Notes: a model not told the origin generated them from the letters alone. 64,000 nt of DNA from Australimonas brisbanensis (GCA_038147155.1 JAYQTA010000002.1:62001-126000); one strand, 5' to 3'; shown: positions 41,359-50,233, numbered from the stretch's first letter. Translations and numbers: made by a program.

Positions 41359-41751
41359 CTACACGCGCCGGCGCTTGGGAGGCCGGCAACCGTTGTGGGG
41401 GATGGGGGTCACGTCACGGATGGAGGTGACGACGAGGCCCGCGGCTTGCAGCGCGCGGATCGCCGACTCGCGGCCGGCACCGGGCCCACGGACGAGCACC
41501 TCCACCTGGCGCAGTCCCTGCTCCATCGCCTTGCGAGCGGCGGTCTCGGAGACGCGCTGAGCGGCGAACGCGGTCGACTTGCGCGCGCCCTTGAAGCCCA
41601 CGGCTCCCGACGAGCACCACGAGATGACGTTGCCCTCGGGGTCCGTCAGCGAGACGAGGGTGTTGTTGAAGGTGGAACTGATGAACGCCTTGCCGCGGGG
41701 CACGAACTTGCGCTCGCGGCGACGCGTCCTGGTCCGGTTGGCTCTGGCCAC
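41359..41751 (-). CDS. rpsK: 30S ribosomal protein S11 (uS11)
   Basis: 130 residues; STFNNTLVSLTDPEGN, SSGAVGFKGARKSTAFAAQ and the DVTPIPHNGCRPPKRRRV end. GTG start after GGGGGA. Platform protein of the 30S subunit. Confidence 0.98.
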   Translation of the reverse strand: MARANRTRTRRRERKFVPRGKAFISSTFNNTLVSLTDPEGNVISWCSSGAVGFKGARKSTAFAAQRVSETAARKAMEQGLRQVEVLVRGPGAGRESAIRALQAAGLVVTSIRDVTPIPHNGCRPPKRRRV

Positions 41752-41806
41752 GTTTCCCCCTGTCCTTAACTACGTCTACATCTACCCAGCGCGCCTGCGC
41801 AGGGTG

Positions 41807-42187
41807 CTACTTCTTGGACACCTTGCGCTTGCCGGCGACGGCGCGGCGCTTGCCCCGCTTGGTGCGGGCGTTGGTCTTGGTGCGCTGTCCGCGCACCGGC
41901 AGGCCACGGCGGTGGCGCAGGCCACGGTAGGAGCCGATGTCGATGAGGCGCCGGATGTTCTCCGCCACCTCGCGGCGCAGGTCGCCCTCGGTGACGTACT
42001 CACGGTCCACGATCTCACGCAGCCGGTTGAGCTGCTCGTCGTTCAGGTCCGCCACCCGGGGGTTGCCCGAGATGGAGGCCCGCTCGGCGATGCGCGCGGC
42101 CAGCGTGGGGCCGATGCCGTAGATGCGCCGGAGGGAGACCTCCAGGCGCTTGTTGTCGGGGATGTCGATGCCTGCTACACGTGCCAT
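41807..42187 (-). CDS. rpsM: 30S ribosomal protein S13 (uS13)
   Basis: 126 residues: ARVAGIDIPDNKRLEVSL start, GIGPTLA helix-turn region, RGLRHRRGLPVRGQRTKTNART and a lysine-rich tail that contacts tRNA. Starts 4 nt after rpmJ. Confidence 0.98.
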   Translation of the reverse strand: MARVAGIDIPDNKRLEVSLRRIYGIGPTLAARIAERASISGNPRVADLNDEQLNRLREIVDREYVTEGDLRREVAENIRRLIDIGSYRGLRHRRGLPVRGQRTKTNARTKRGKRRAVAGKRKVSKK

Positions 42188-42191
42188 GTTC

Positions 42192-42305
42192 TTAACCCTG
42201 CCGCTGGTTGTGCCGCGGATTGGAGCAGAGGATCCGCACCGTGCGGCCCCGGCGGATGAGGCGGCACTTATCGCACCGCGGCTTGACGGATGATCGCACC
42301 TTCAT
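42192..42305 (-). CDS. rpmJ: 50S ribosomal protein L36 (bL36), zinc form
   Basis: 37 residues: MKVRSSVKPRCDKCRLIRR, then a Cys in ILCSNPRH; the CxxC..C..H zinc pattern is kept, unlike the Cys-less paralogue. Too short for most ORF thresholds. Between infA and rpsM as usual. Confidence 0.95.
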   Translation of the reverse strand: MKVRSSVKPRCDKCRLIRRGRTVRILCSNPRHNQRQG

Positions 42306-42352
42306 GCTCTGCTCCCTTGCTCCTACTCGAACCGGCCCTGTTCTCAGAGGCC

Positions 42353-42571
42353 TTACTTGAATCGGTACGTGATACGCCCACGGGTCAAATCGTAGGGCGA
42401 GAGGTCCACCAGCACCCGGTCGCCCGGCAGCACGCGGATGAAGTGCATCCGCATCTTGCCCGACACGTGCGCCAGCACCTCGTGCCCGTTGGCGAGCTCG
42501 ACGCGGAAGGTGGCGTTGGGCAGCGCCTCCACCACCGTCGCCTCCACCTCGATGCTCTCTTTCTTCGCCAT
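42353..42571 (-). CDS. infA: Translation initiation factor IF-1
   Basis: 72 residues, OB fold with MAKKESIEVEATVVEALPN, FRVELANGHEVLAHVSGK and the YDLTRGRITYR end. Binds the 30S A site. Follows map by 6 nt. Confidence 0.98.
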   Translation of the reverse strand: MAKKESIEVEATVVEALPNATFRVELANGHEVLAHVSGKMRMHFIRVLPGDRVLVDLSPYDLTRGRITYRFK

Positions 42572-42577
42572 GTGCTC

Positions 42578-43393
42578 CTACGCCACCACTGTCGTCACGA
42601 TGGGCTCACCATCGGTGACGATGACGGTGTGCTCGAAGTGGACCGAGGGCTTCCCGTCACGGGTGATCACGGTCCAGTCGTCGTCCAGCACCCGGGTCTC
42701 GTGGGTCCCCAGGTTCACCATGGGCTCGATGGCGATGGCCATCCCCACCCGCAGCAGGGGCCCACGCCCCGCCAACCCGAAGTTGGGCACCGACGGTTCC
42801 TCGTGCAGGCGCCGGCCGATGCCGTGCCCCACGTACTCGCGCACGATGCCGTAGGCGCCGCGCCGCTCCACCTCCGCCTGCACCGCCGCGGACACATCGC
42901 CCACGCGGTTGCCCGCGCGCACCGCCTCGATGCCCGCCCACAGGCTGGCCTCACCGGCTGCCAGCAGCGCCTCCAGATCCGGGCCCACCTTCCCCGCAGG
43001 GACGGTGGTGGCTGAGTCGCCGTACAGGCCGCCCACGATGGCGCCCAGGTCCAGGCTCACCAGATCACCCTCGCGCACCACCCGCTCGCCGGGGATGCCG
43101 TGAACGATCTCCTCGTTGATGGACACGCACAGCGTCCCGGGGAAGCCCCGGTAGCCCTTGAACGCAGGAACCCCACCCAGGGCACGGATCTCACGCTCTG
43201 CGATGGCGTCCAGCTCACGCGCCGTGATGCCCGGCGCCACGGCGTCGCGAAGCACCTGGTGCGTGCGGCCCACGATCTGGCCGGCTTCCCACATCAGATC
43301 CAGCTCCTGCTGGCTCTTGACGGTGATGCCGTCCGCCTCGCGCGCCGTGACGCCCTTGCGGCTCAATGCTCGTACGATGCTCTGCGTGTCCAT
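42578..43393 (-). CDS. map: Methionine aminopeptidase, type I
   Basis: Removes N-terminal Met. 271 residues; metal ligands are in SLDLGAIVGGLYGDSA, GHGIGRRLHEEP (His), the EPMVNLG Glu and HFEHTVIV Glu. About 25 residues precede the usual N-terminus. ATG at 43393 chosen; a TTG two codons upstream is also possible and lies 6 nt from the -10 box of an internal promoter. Confidence 0.96.
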   Translation of the reverse strand: MDTQSIVRALSRKGVTAREADGITVKSQQELDLMWEAGQIVGRTHQVLRDAVAPGITARELDAIAEREIRALGGVPAFKGYRGFPGTLCVSINEEIVHGIPGERVVREGDLVSLDLGAIVGGLYGDSATTVPAGKVGPDLEALLAAGEASLWAGIEAVRAGNRVGDVSAAVQAEVERRGAYGIVREYVGHGIGRRLHEEPSVPNFGLAGRGPLLRVGMAIAIEPMVNLGTHETRVLDDDWTVITRDGKPSVHFEHTVIVTDGEPIVTTVVA

Positions 43394-43405
43394 CGACAAA
43401 CGTCT

Positions 43406-43434
43406 ATTCTAGCGTCTCTCGCTCGATCCGGCAA
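43406..43434 (-). promoter_or_regulatory. Internal promoter upstream of map
   Basis: On the minus strand TTGCCG (43434-43429), 17-nt spacer, TAGAAT (43411-43406), in the 52-nt gap after adk. Would allow separate expression of map-infA-rpmJ and the alpha block. Confidence 0.5.
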
Positions 43435-43445
43435 AGGTTGGGCCG

Positions 43446-44093
43446 CTAGGCCCCCTTCACCGCCTCCAACAGTGCCTCGGTCACCTGTTCGACGGGCTGC
43501 TGGCCGTCCACCCGCACTAGCTTGCCCTGACCCTCGTAGTATCCCACCAGCGGGGCGGTCTGGCGCTCGTACACGCCCAGGCGCTCGCGCACCACCGTCG
43601 CCTTGTCGTCGTCGCGCTGGTAGAGCTGCCCACCGCACGCATCGCACACCCCGGCCACCTTGGGCGGGTGCGAGACCTCGTGGTAGGGCGTCTGGCACGA
43701 GCGGCAGATCCATCGGCCGGAGAGCCGTCGCACCAACTCCTCCGTGTCCACCTCGATCAGCGGCGTGGCGCCGATGGCCGCGCCCTGCGCGCCCAGCGCC
43801 GCGTCCAGAGCCTCGGCCTGCGGGAGGGTGCGCGGGAACCCGTCCAGCACGTAACCGCCCGCGGCGTCCGCCTCGCCCATGCGCTCCAGCACCATGCGGA
43901 TCGTCACCTCGTCCGGCACCAGCTCGCCCTTGTCCATGTAGGTCTTGGCCAGCTTGCCCAGCTGGGTGCCCTCGCCCAGGTGCTTGCGGAACAGGTCGCC
44001 CGAGGCGATGTGCGCCACGCCCGCGTGCTTGGCGAGCACGGCGGCCTGCGTCCCCTTCCCTGCGCCTGGAGGTCCGAGCAGCACGATACGCAT
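43446..44093 (-). CDS. adk: Adenylate kinase
   Basis: Interconverts ATP+AMP and 2 ADP. 215 residues with P-loop GPPGAGKGT (7-15), DGFPRTLPQAEAL, and a zinc-binding LID domain (CRSC and CDAC). ATG overlaps the secY stop (TGATG). Confidence 0.97.
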   Translation of the reverse strand: MRIVLLGPPGAGKGTQAAVLAKHAGVAHIASGDLFRKHLGEGTQLGKLAKTYMDKGELVPDEVTIRMVLERMGEADAAGGYVLDGFPRTLPQAEALDAALGAQGAAIGATPLIEVDTEELVRRLSGRWICRSCQTPYHEVSHPPKVAGVCDACGGQLYQRDDDKATVVRERLGVYERQTAPLVGYYEGQGKLVRVDGQQPVEQVTEALLEAVKGA

Positions 44094-45439
44094 CAGCGGA
44101 GGAACCCTTCGTAGTTGCGCATGAGCAATTGGGCCTCCAGCTGGCGCATGGTGTCCAGCGCCACGGAGACCATGATCAGCATGCTGGTGGAAGAGAGCGT
44201 CAGGGCCTGGATGCCGGTGACGGAGGAGATGAAGAAGGGCACCACCGCCACCGCGCCCAGGAACAGCGCCCCGCCCCAGGTGATGCGCAGGATCACCCGG
44301 TTCAGGTACTGCTGGGTGTGCTGGCCCGGCCGGATGCCGGGGATGAACCCGCCGTTCTTCTGCAGGTTCTCCGCCAACTGCTGCTGCTGGAAGACCACCA
44401 GCGTGTAGAAGAAGGTGAAGACCACCACCAGGATGAACACCACCACCCAGTACCAGACGGAGGCGGGCGAGAAGGTGGTGGAGACCCACAGCGCCGCCCG
44501 CGCGAAGAACGAGGCGGAGGAGGGGTTGGCGAAGAAGTTGGCCACGGTGGCCGGTACCACCATGATGGAGAAGGCGAAGATCAGCGGGATCATGCCCGCC
44601 GAGTTCACCCGCAAGGGCAGGAACGTCGCTCCGCCCTGGCGGTACATGCGCCCGCCCCGGAAGACCGAGCGCCCGTACTGCACGGGCAGGCGACGCTGCG
44701 CCTCGTTGAACAGGACGATGACGTAGATGATCCCCAGCCCCACCACCGCCAGCACCACCAGCCCGCCCAGGTTGTCCTGGGCGAGGGAGGACTGGCCCAG
44801 CAGCGCGGGCAACTGGGAAACGATACCGCCGAAGATGATGATGGACAGGCCGTTGCCGATGCCCCGCTCGCTGATGAGCTCACCCATCCACACCAGCAGC
44901 ATGGTCCCGCCGACGAAGGAGAGAAGGATCACCAGCGTCTCGAAGGCGCCGGGGCCGAAGAAGGTGATGTTGTGAGAGAAGATGCCGGAGCGAGCGAACA
45001 GCACCAGCTGCCCGTAGCCGGAGAAGAAGGCGATGGGCACCGTGAGCCAGTGGGTGTACTGGTTCAGCCGGGCCCGGCCCGCATCGCCCTCCTGAGAGAG
45101 CTCACGCAGGGCGGGAAGCACCGGCGTGAGCACCTGGATGACGATGGAGGCGGTGATGTAGGGGAACACGCCCAGGGCGGCGATGGACAGGTTGCGCAGG
45201 CCGCCACCGGAGAACAGGTCGAAGAAGGCAACCAGGTTGTTGGACTGGAACAGGTTGCCCAGCAGCGCGCGGTCAACGCCCGGCACCGGCACGTGCGCCA
45301 GCAGTCGGAAGATGACCAGCATGGCCAGCACGAAGAGGATCCGCCCCCGCAGGTCCGGGGTGCCGAACGCATCGACCATGGCCTGGATCAACGCGGGGCG
45401 GGACGTCCCGCCGCGCGCCGCCGTGGAGGGTGAGCGCAC
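44093..45439 (-). CDS. secY: Preprotein translocase subunit SecY
   Basis: Channel of the Sec translocon, 448 residues and about ten membrane helices. It has GVFPYITASIVIQVL, GMIPLIFAFS and the cytoplasmic loops needed for SecA and ribosome docking (MRNYEGFLR end). GTG start supported by AGGAGGG 7 nt upstream; an internal ATG 20 codons later (45379) lacks such a site. Confidence 0.97.
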   Translation of the reverse strand: MRSPSTAARGGTSRPALIQAMVDAFGTPDLRGRILFVLAMLVIFRLLAHVPVPGVDRALLGNLFQSNNLVAFFDLFSGGGLRNLSIAALGVFPYITASIVIQVLTPVLPALRELSQEGDAGRARLNQYTHWLTVPIAFFSGYGQLVLFARSGIFSHNITFFGPGAFETLVILLSFVGGTMLLVWMGELISERGIGNGLSIIIFGGIVSQLPALLGQSSLAQDNLGGLVVLAVVGLGIIYVIVLFNEAQRRLPVQYGRSVFRGGRMYRQGGATFLPLRVNSAGMIPLIFAFSIMVVPATVANFFANPSSASFFARAALWVSTTFSPASVWYWVVVFILVVVFTFFYTLVVFQQQQLAENLQKNGGFIPGIRPGQHTQQYLNRVILRITWGGALFLGAVAVVPFFISSVTGIQALTLSSTSMLIMVSVALDTMRQLEAQLLMRNYEGFLR

Positions 45440-45442
45440 CCG

Positions 45443-45877
45443 CTAACCCTCCTGGACCGTGCCGCCGGCGGCCTCGATCTTGGCCTTGGCGGATGAGGAG
45501 AACTTGGCTGCGCGCACGCTGACGGCGCTGGAGATGGACCCATCCCCCAGGACCTTGAGCGGCTTGCGAGCACTGCGGATCAGCCCGCGCTGCTCCAGCA
45601 GTTCGGGGGTGACCTCGCTGGCGCCCAGCTCAGCCAGCTGGCCCACGTTCACCACCTGGTAGGACACCCGGAAGGGGTTGGTGAACCCGCGCAGCATGGG
45701 CAGGCCCTTGATCAGCGGGTTCTGACCGCCCTCGAAGCCCGGGCGAACGCCGCCGCCGGTGCGGGCCTTCTGGCCCTTCATGCCCTTGCCAGAGTAGGTG
45801 CCGTTGGAGCCGTTGCCCCGGCCCACGCGCTTGCGGGCCTTCTTGGGCATGCTCGGCCGGATCTCGTGCGCCTGCAT
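45443..45877 (-). CDS. rplO: 50S ribosomal protein L15 (uL15)
   Basis: 144 residues; KRVGRGNGSNGTYSGKGMKGQ, FEGGQNPL, LPMLRGF. A few residues longer at the N-terminus (MQAHEIRPSMPKK). Just before secY, the standard spc-operon order. Confidence 0.98.
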   Translation of the reverse strand: MQAHEIRPSMPKKARKRVGRGNGSNGTYSGKGMKGQKARTGGGVRPGFEGGQNPLIKGLPMLRGFTNPFRVSYQVVNVGQLAELGASEVTPELLEQRGLIRSARKPLKVLGDGSISSAVSVRAAKFSSSAKAKIEAAGGTVQEG

Positions 45878-45879
45878 CG

Positions 45880-46074
45880 CTACGCTCCCTCGCCCTGCTC
45901 AGGGCTGACCGTCACCAGATGGCGCACCTTGTGCACCATGCCCTTGATGGACGGGCTGTCCTCACGCACCACGCTCTGATGGAGCTTCTTGAGCCCCAGG
46001 GCGCGGATCGTCCTGCGCTGATCCTGGGTGAACCCGATCTCGGAGCGCACCCAGGTGATCTGGATCTTCGCCAT
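45880..46074 (-). CDS. rpmD: 50S ribosomal protein L30 (uL30)
   Basis: 64 residues; KIQITWVRSEIGFTQDQRRT, LGLKKLHQ, GMVHKVRHLV. Present in this lineage, absent from some bacteria. Starts 2 nt after rpsE. Confidence 0.97.
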   Translation of the reverse strand: MAKIQITWVRSEIGFTQDQRRTIRALGLKKLHQSVVREDSPSIKGMVHKVRHLVTVSPEQGEGA

Positions 46075-46076
46075 GA

Positions 46077-46739
46077 CTATGCTCCCTCAAGCGGCGCCGG
46101 GGGCACCGGCGCGGCCGGCTGCTCGGCGCGGGGGCGGTCGTCGCCCCCACGACGCGGGCGGTCGGAACGGGTGCGGGCCTCACCGGAGGTGTCCCGGCGC
46201 ACCGGGCCGCGCCGCTCAGGGGCGGGCGGCAGCACGGCGGAGGGCCGCAGCTCGATCTCCTCGCCCGTCTCGCCCTGCAGCTGCGCCAGGCCCACCAGCG
46301 TGGCTTTGACCACGTTGATAGGGTTGCGCGAACCCAGGGCCTTGCACACCACGTCACGGATGCCGGCGGCCTCCATGACCGCACGGACACCGCCTCCCGC
46401 CTTGATGCCGGAACCCGGCAGGCCGGGGCGGATCAGCACCTCGGAGGCACCGAAGGATGCGCGCACCGCGTGGGGCACCGTGGAGCCCACCATGGGCACC
46501 CGGAACATTTCCTTGCGGGCGATGGTGTTGCCCTGGCGCACGGCGTCGGGCACCGCGGCGCCCTTGCCCAGCCCAGCGCCCACCTGGCCCTGGCCGTCAC
46601 CGAGAACCACCAGGGCGTTGAAGGTCATGTTGCGCCCGCCCTTGACCGTCTTGGCCACGCGGCGGATGTGGACGACCTTCTCCTGCAGCTCGCCCCCCTC
46701 GTCGGAGGCACGGTTGTTGCGCTCGTTCATCTGGCTCAA
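46077..46739 (-). CDS. rpsE: 30S ribosomal protein S5 (uS5) with C-terminal Arg/Pro extension
   Basis: 220 residues, about 50 longer than the usual 165. Core: VVHIRRVAKTVKGGRNM, GDGQGQVGAGLGKG, GVRAVMEAAGIRDV. Extra Arg/Pro/Glu-rich tail after residue 170. TTG start (TTGA overlap with the rplR stop on the upstream side) or ATG three codons later (46730). Fidelity protein near the decoding site. Confidence 0.96.
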   Translation of the reverse strand: MSQMNERNNRASDEGGELQEKVVHIRRVAKTVKGGRNMTFNALVVLGDGQGQVGAGLGKGAAVPDAVRQGNTIARKEMFRVPMVGSTVPHAVRASFGASEVLIRPGLPGSGIKAGGGVRAVMEAAGIRDVVCKALGSRNPINVVKATLVGLAQLQGETGEEIELRPSAVLPPAPERRGPVRRDTSGEARTRSDRPRRGGDDRPRAEQPAAPVPPAPLEGA

Positions 46740-47092
46740 AACTCCAGACCCTCCTCGCGGGCTCCCTCGGCAACGGCCTTCACACGGCCGTGGAAGCGAT
46801 AGCCGCCGCGGTCGAAGACCACCTTGTTCACACCGGCGGCCTTGGCCCGCTCAGCCACCAGCTTGCCCACCGCCTTGGCCGCCTCGGTCTTGGGCGAGGT
46901 GGCCGCGGGCAGGTCCCTGGTGCTTGCCGCAGCCAGCGTGTGGCCAGCGGCGTCGTCGATGACCTGCGCGTAGATGTAACGCGTGCTGCGGAAGATGGCC
47001 AGGCGCGGACGTTCCGGCGTCCCGGCCAGATGCCTGCGGATGCGCTGGTGGCGCTGCTGGCGCGCGGCGCGCGATGTCGTGATTCGTGCCAT
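46736..47092 (-). CDS. rplR: 50S ribosomal protein L18 (uL18)
   Basis: 118 residues; RLAIFRSTRYIYAQVIDD, TLAAASTRDLP, VFDRGGYRFHGRVKAVAEGARE. Carries 5S rRNA with L5. Stop overlaps the rpsE start. Confidence 0.98.
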   Translation of the reverse strand: MARITTSRAARQQRHQRIRRHLAGTPERPRLAIFRSTRYIYAQVIDDAAGHTLAAASTRDLPAATSPKTEAAKAVGKLVAERAKAAGVNKVVFDRGGYRFHGRVKAVAEGAREEGLEF

Positions 47093-47096
47093 TGCT

Positions 47097-47636
47097 CTAT
47101 GCCCTCTTGGCCGCGGACTTACCCGGCTTCAGACGCAGGCGCTCGCCCATGTAGCGCACGCCCTTCCCCTTGTACGCGTCCGGCGGGCGCAGCCGACGGA
47201 TCTGGGCCGCCTGCTCACCCACCATCTGCTTGTCGATACCGCGGATGTGGACGCGGTTGTTGCCTTCCACCTCGAAGGTGATCCCCTCCATGGGTTGGAC
47301 CACCACCGGGTGGGAAAAGCCCAGCTGCAGGTTGAGGCCCTTGCCCGCGGCCTGCACGCGGTAGCCCACCAGCTCCAGGGAGCGGATGTAGCCCGCGCTC
47401 ACGCCCGTGACCATGTTGGCCAGGAGCGCGCGGGTGAGCCCATGCGCGGCGCGCAGGGGCTTCTCGTCACCCTCGCGGGAGACGGCAAGCTCGCCCTCCG
47501 TCTGCGCCACGCTGATGCCGGGCAGCAGCGTGTAGGAGAGCTCACCCTTGGAGCCCTTCACCGCCACCGTGCCGTCAGCGATGGAGACGCTGACGCCCGA
47601 GGGGATCGTCACTGGTCGATTGCCGATGCGAGACAC
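47097..47636 (-). CDS. rplF: 50S ribosomal protein L6 (uL6)
   Basis: 179 residues; SRIGNRPVTIPSGVSV, GYRVQAAGKGLNLQLGFSHP, RPPDAYKGKGVRY. Standard length. Near the sarcin-ricin loop. Confidence 0.98.
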   Translation of the reverse strand: MSRIGNRPVTIPSGVSVSIADGTVAVKGSKGELSYTLLPGISVAQTEGELAVSREGDEKPLRAAHGLTRALLANMVTGVSAGYIRSLELVGYRVQAAGKGLNLQLGFSHPVVVQPMEGITFEVEGNNRVHIRGIDKQMVGEQAAQIRRLRPPDAYKGKGVRYMGERLRLKPGKSAAKRA

Positions 47637-47645
47637 GGTCTGCTC

Positions 47646-48044
47646 CTACCACACGTAGGCCATCAGCTCACCGCCGATGCCCTTCTTGAAGGCTTCCAGG
47701 CCCGTCATGATGCCCTGGGAGGTGGACACGATGGCGATACCGACGCCGCCGAAGGCGCGGGGCACCTCCTTGCGTCCCACGTGCACACGAAGACCGGGCT
47801 TGCTCACGCGCTTGAGACCGGAGATGGCCGGCTCACGGCGCTCCGAGTAGCGCAGGCGCAAGCGCAGCAGATCCTGCGGCTTGCGCTTGACCACTTCCAC
47901 GTCCGCCAGGTAGCCCTCGCGCTTGAGGATCTCCGCGATGGCCGCCTTGGTGCGGGACGAGGGCAGCTCCACCAGGCCGTGCCGCACCATCTGTGCGTTA
48001 CGGATCCGGGTCAGCATGTCCGAGATGGGGTCAGTGACTGGCAT
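47646..48044 (-). CDS. rpsH: 30S ribosomal protein S8 (uS8)
   Basis: 132 residues; DPISDMLTRIRNAQMV, LPSSRTKAAIAEIL, GVGIAIVSTSQGIMT, ending in AYVW. The ATG used (48044) begins MPVTDPISDML; longer in-frame extension is rpsN shadow. Confidence 0.98.
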   Translation of the reverse strand: MPVTDPISDMLTRIRNAQMVRHGLVELPSSRTKAAIAEILKREGYLADVEVVKRKPQDLLRLRLRYSERREPAISGLKRVSKPGLRVHVGRKEVPRAFGGVGIAIVSTSQGIMTGLEAFKKGIGGELMAYVW

Positions 48045-48058
48045 CGTCTGTCCTCTCC

Positions 48059-48244
48059 CTACCAGCTCGCCTTGCGCACGCCGGGCAGACTGCCCTCGAG
48101 CGCCATCTGCCGGAAGCAGATGCGGCACAGGCCCACGAACCGGATGTAGGCACGCGGACGCCCGCACCGCTGGCAGCGGTTCATGGCGCGCACCTTGAAG
48201 GTCGGCGGGCGCTTCCACTTGGCGATCTTGCTCTTCTTAGCCAC
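48059..48244 (-). CDS. rpsN: 30S ribosomal protein S14 type Z (uS14)
   Basis: 61 residues with a zinc knuckle (RCQRCGR..CRICFR), the short Zn-binding form. The longer Cys-free form is not seen. Typical for this lineage and for Gram-positives. Confidence 0.98.
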   Translation of the reverse strand: MAKKSKIAKWKRPPTFKVRAMNRCQRCGRPRAYIRFVGLCRICFRQMALEGSLPGVRKASW

Positions 48245-48279
48245 AGCTCCCCTTCCGTCTCCTACGCTTCTGTCAGTAC

Positions 48280-48972
48280 CTACGCCACACGCACGAAGGG
48301 CATGCCCATCAGCTCCAGGAGCCGGATGCCCTCCACGTCGTTGGTGGCGGTGGTGGTGAAGACCACCTGCAGGCCGCGGACCTTGTCCACGGAGGAGTAG
48401 TCAATCTCCGGGAACACCGTCTGCTCCCGCAGGCCCAGGGCATAGTTGCCCTTGCCGTCGAAACCGGCGCGCACCACGCCGCGGAAGTCGCGGATGCGCG
48501 GGAGCGCCAGGGTGATCAGCCGGTCCAGGAACTCGTACATGCGCCGCCCGCGCAGGGTGACCTTGGTGCCGATCACCTGGCCCTCGCGCACCTTGAACCC
48601 GGCCACGGCCTTCTTGGCCTTGGTGGCTACGGGCTTCTGGCCGGCGATGGCCGCCAGCTGCTCCGGGGCCGTCTCCAGCGCACGGGAGTTGGTCAGCGCC
48701 TCGCCCAGGCCGATGTTCAGCGTGATCTTCTCGATCTTGGGCGCCTGCATCGAGCTCTTGTAGCCGAACTCGCGGATCAGCTGGGGGCGCACCTCATCGC
48801 GGTAGCGCACCTGCATCCGGGGAGCCGGCCGGGCCGTGACGGCGCTGCGCTCACGCGCGGGCGCCTCGGCCTTGGCACGAGGGGCTGCGGGCTTACGGGC
48901 GGCGCGGGGCGCGGCGGCCTTCTTGGGGGCCGCGGCCTTGCCGCTGGCTGGCTTGTTGGCGTCCGTGCTCAA
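48280..48972 (-). CDS. rplE: 50S ribosomal protein L5 (uL5) with N-terminal Ala/Lys/Pro extension
   Basis: 230 residues; the normal ~179-residue body begins near RYRDEVRPQLIREFGYKS and has KITLNIGLGEALTNS, PVATKAKKAVAGFKVREG and FPEIDYSSVDKVRGLQV. The ~52 residues before it are Ala/Lys/Pro-rich (KAAAPKKAAAPRAARKP). TTG start in a TTGA overlap with the rplX stop. The start is inferred from the overlap and lack of a nearer good ATG. Confidence 0.93.
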   Translation of the reverse strand: MSTDANKPASGKAAAPKKAAAPRAARKPAAPRAKAEAPARERSAVTARPAPRMQVRYRDEVRPQLIREFGYKSSMQAPKIEKITLNIGLGEALTNSRALETAPEQLAAIAGQKPVATKAKKAVAGFKVREGQVIGTKVTLRGRRMYEFLDRLITLALPRIRDFRGVVRAGFDGKGNYALGLREQTVFPEIDYSSVDKVRGLQVVFTTTATNDVEGIRLLELMGMPFVRVA

Positions 48973-49286
48973 TTGAACATCCCTTCGCAGTGCTTGCACA
49001 CCCTCGAGCGGGTGCCGTCGTCCAGCACCTTGTAACCCACGCGGGTCGGCTTGTCGCAGGACGGGCAGACCGGCAGCAGCTTGGCCAGGGCGATGGGCAT
49101 CTCCTTGTCGATGATGCCGCCCTGCTGGGCGTTGACCCCAGCCTTCTGGTGCCGCTTGAGGATGTTGATCCCCTCCACCAGGGCCGCCGCGTCGGCGGTG
49201 AACACCTGCTGGACCTTGCCCCGCTTGCCGCGGTCGCGCCCGCGGACCACCATCACCGTGTCCTCACGCTTGATCCGTGCAGCCAT
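48969..49286 (-). CDS. rplX: 50S ribosomal protein L24 (uL24)
   Basis: 105 residues; KREDTVMVVRGRDRGKRGKV, GINILKRHQK, and a CPSC..CKHC zinc-ribbon-like end. Assembly initiator of the 50S subunit. Confidence 0.97.
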   Translation of the reverse strand: MAARIKREDTVMVVRGRDRGKRGKVQQVFTADAAALVEGINILKRHQKAGVNAQQGGIIDKEMPIALAKLLPVCPSCDKPTRVGYKVLDDGTRSRVCKHCEGMFN

Positions 49287-49288
49287 GA

Positions 49289-49657
49289 CTACAGCACCTC
49301 CGGGGCGAGGGAGATGATGCGCATGAAGTTGCGCTCGCGCAGCTCACGGGCCACGGGGCCGAAGATGCGCGTGCCGCGGGGCATCTCGTTGGAACCCAGA
49401 ATCACGGCAGCGTTGTCATCGAACCGGATCGTGGAACCATCGGCCCGCTTGGTCACGGACTTGGTCCGCACCACCACGGCGCGCACCACCTCACCCTTCT
49501 TCACGGGCGAGTTGGGGATGGCCTGCTTGACCGAGGCGACGATGATGTCGCCCACACGGGCGTAGCGCCGGCGGGTGCCGCCGGGAATGTTGAAGCACAT
49601 GATGGACTTCGCCCCGGTGTTGTCCGCCACGGTCAGACGCGAGTAGTTCTGGATCAT
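49289..49657 (-). CDS. rplN: 50S ribosomal protein L14 (uL14)
   Basis: 122 residues; MIQNYSRLTVADNTGAKSIM, GDIIVASVKQAIPN, VVVRTKSVTKRADG. Standard length. Confidence 0.98.
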   Translation of the reverse strand: MIQNYSRLTVADNTGAKSIMCFNIPGGTRRRYARVGDIIVASVKQAIPNSPVKKGEVVRAVVVRTKSVTKRADGSTIRFDDNAAVILGSNEMPRGTRIFGPVARELRERNFMRIISLAPEVL

Positions 49658-49659
49658 GG

Positions 49660-50010
49660 CTAGGCCTCCGCCTCCGCCTCGACCGCCTCGGCGGCGACGG
49701 GCGCGTCAGCGACGGCCGCCTGGGCCATGGCAGACTCTGAGGTCAGCTCCGGCGCCTCAGGACGCTCGAGCAACTCGGCCACCCGCCAGCGCTTGGTGCG
49801 CGAGAGGGGGCGCGTCTCCTCGATGCGCACCAGATCGCCCACGTGGTAGGCGTTGGCGGCGTCGTGCGCCTTGAACTTGGTCACGTGCTTGATGGACTTG
49901 CGGTACAGCGGGTGCTGCACGCGCCGCTCCACGGCCACCACCACGGTCTTGTCCATCTTGTCGCCGACCACGCGGCCGACGCGAACCTTGCGGCGTGCCT
50001 GCTCGCTCAT
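49660..50010 (-). CDS. rpsQ: 30S ribosomal protein S17 (uS17) with acidic C-terminal tail
   Basis: 116 residues; body of ~85 with KVRVGRVVGDKMDKTVVV and LVRIEETRPLSRTKRWRV, then ~30 acidic Ala/Glu residues (AAEAVEAEAEA). ATGA overlap with rpmC. The tail is an unusual feature. Confidence 0.96.
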   Translation of the reverse strand: MSEQARRKVRVGRVVGDKMDKTVVVAVERRVQHPLYRKSIKHVTKFKAHDAANAYHVGDLVRIEETRPLSRTKRWRVAELLERPEAPELTSESAMAQAAVADAPVAAEAVEAEAEA

Positions 50011-50219
50011 GCCTTCCCTCCGGCCAGTTCGCGCTCACGCCGCACCGTGCGGATGTGAGCGAGGCGACGGCGGGCGCCGCGCAGCTCCTCCGCGTTGGCC
50101 AGCTGACGCGTGGCGAGCTTGAACCGCAGGTTCATGATCTCCTGCCGGGTGCTCGTTTCCTCTTCGCGCAGGCGCTCGTCGGACAGCGCCCTGATCGTCT
50201 CAATCTTGGCTCTCATCAT
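50007..50219 (-). CDS. rpmC: 50S ribosomal protein L29 (uL29)
   Basis: 70 residues; ALSDERLREEE, TSTRQEIMNLRFKLATRQL. Surrounds the tunnel exit and docks SRP and trigger factor. Two adjacent ATG codons can serve as start. Confidence 0.97.
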   Translation of the reverse strand: MMRAKIETIRALSDERLREEETSTRQEIMNLRFKLATRQLANAEELRGARRRLAHIRTVRRERELAGGKA

Positions 50220-50233
50220 TCACCCCAGCCGCG

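Noticed and set aside
43100..45433. 777-codon plus-strand frame opposite secY, adk and map
   Set aside because: Low-complexity shadow frame with no domain; the minus-strand genes are certain.
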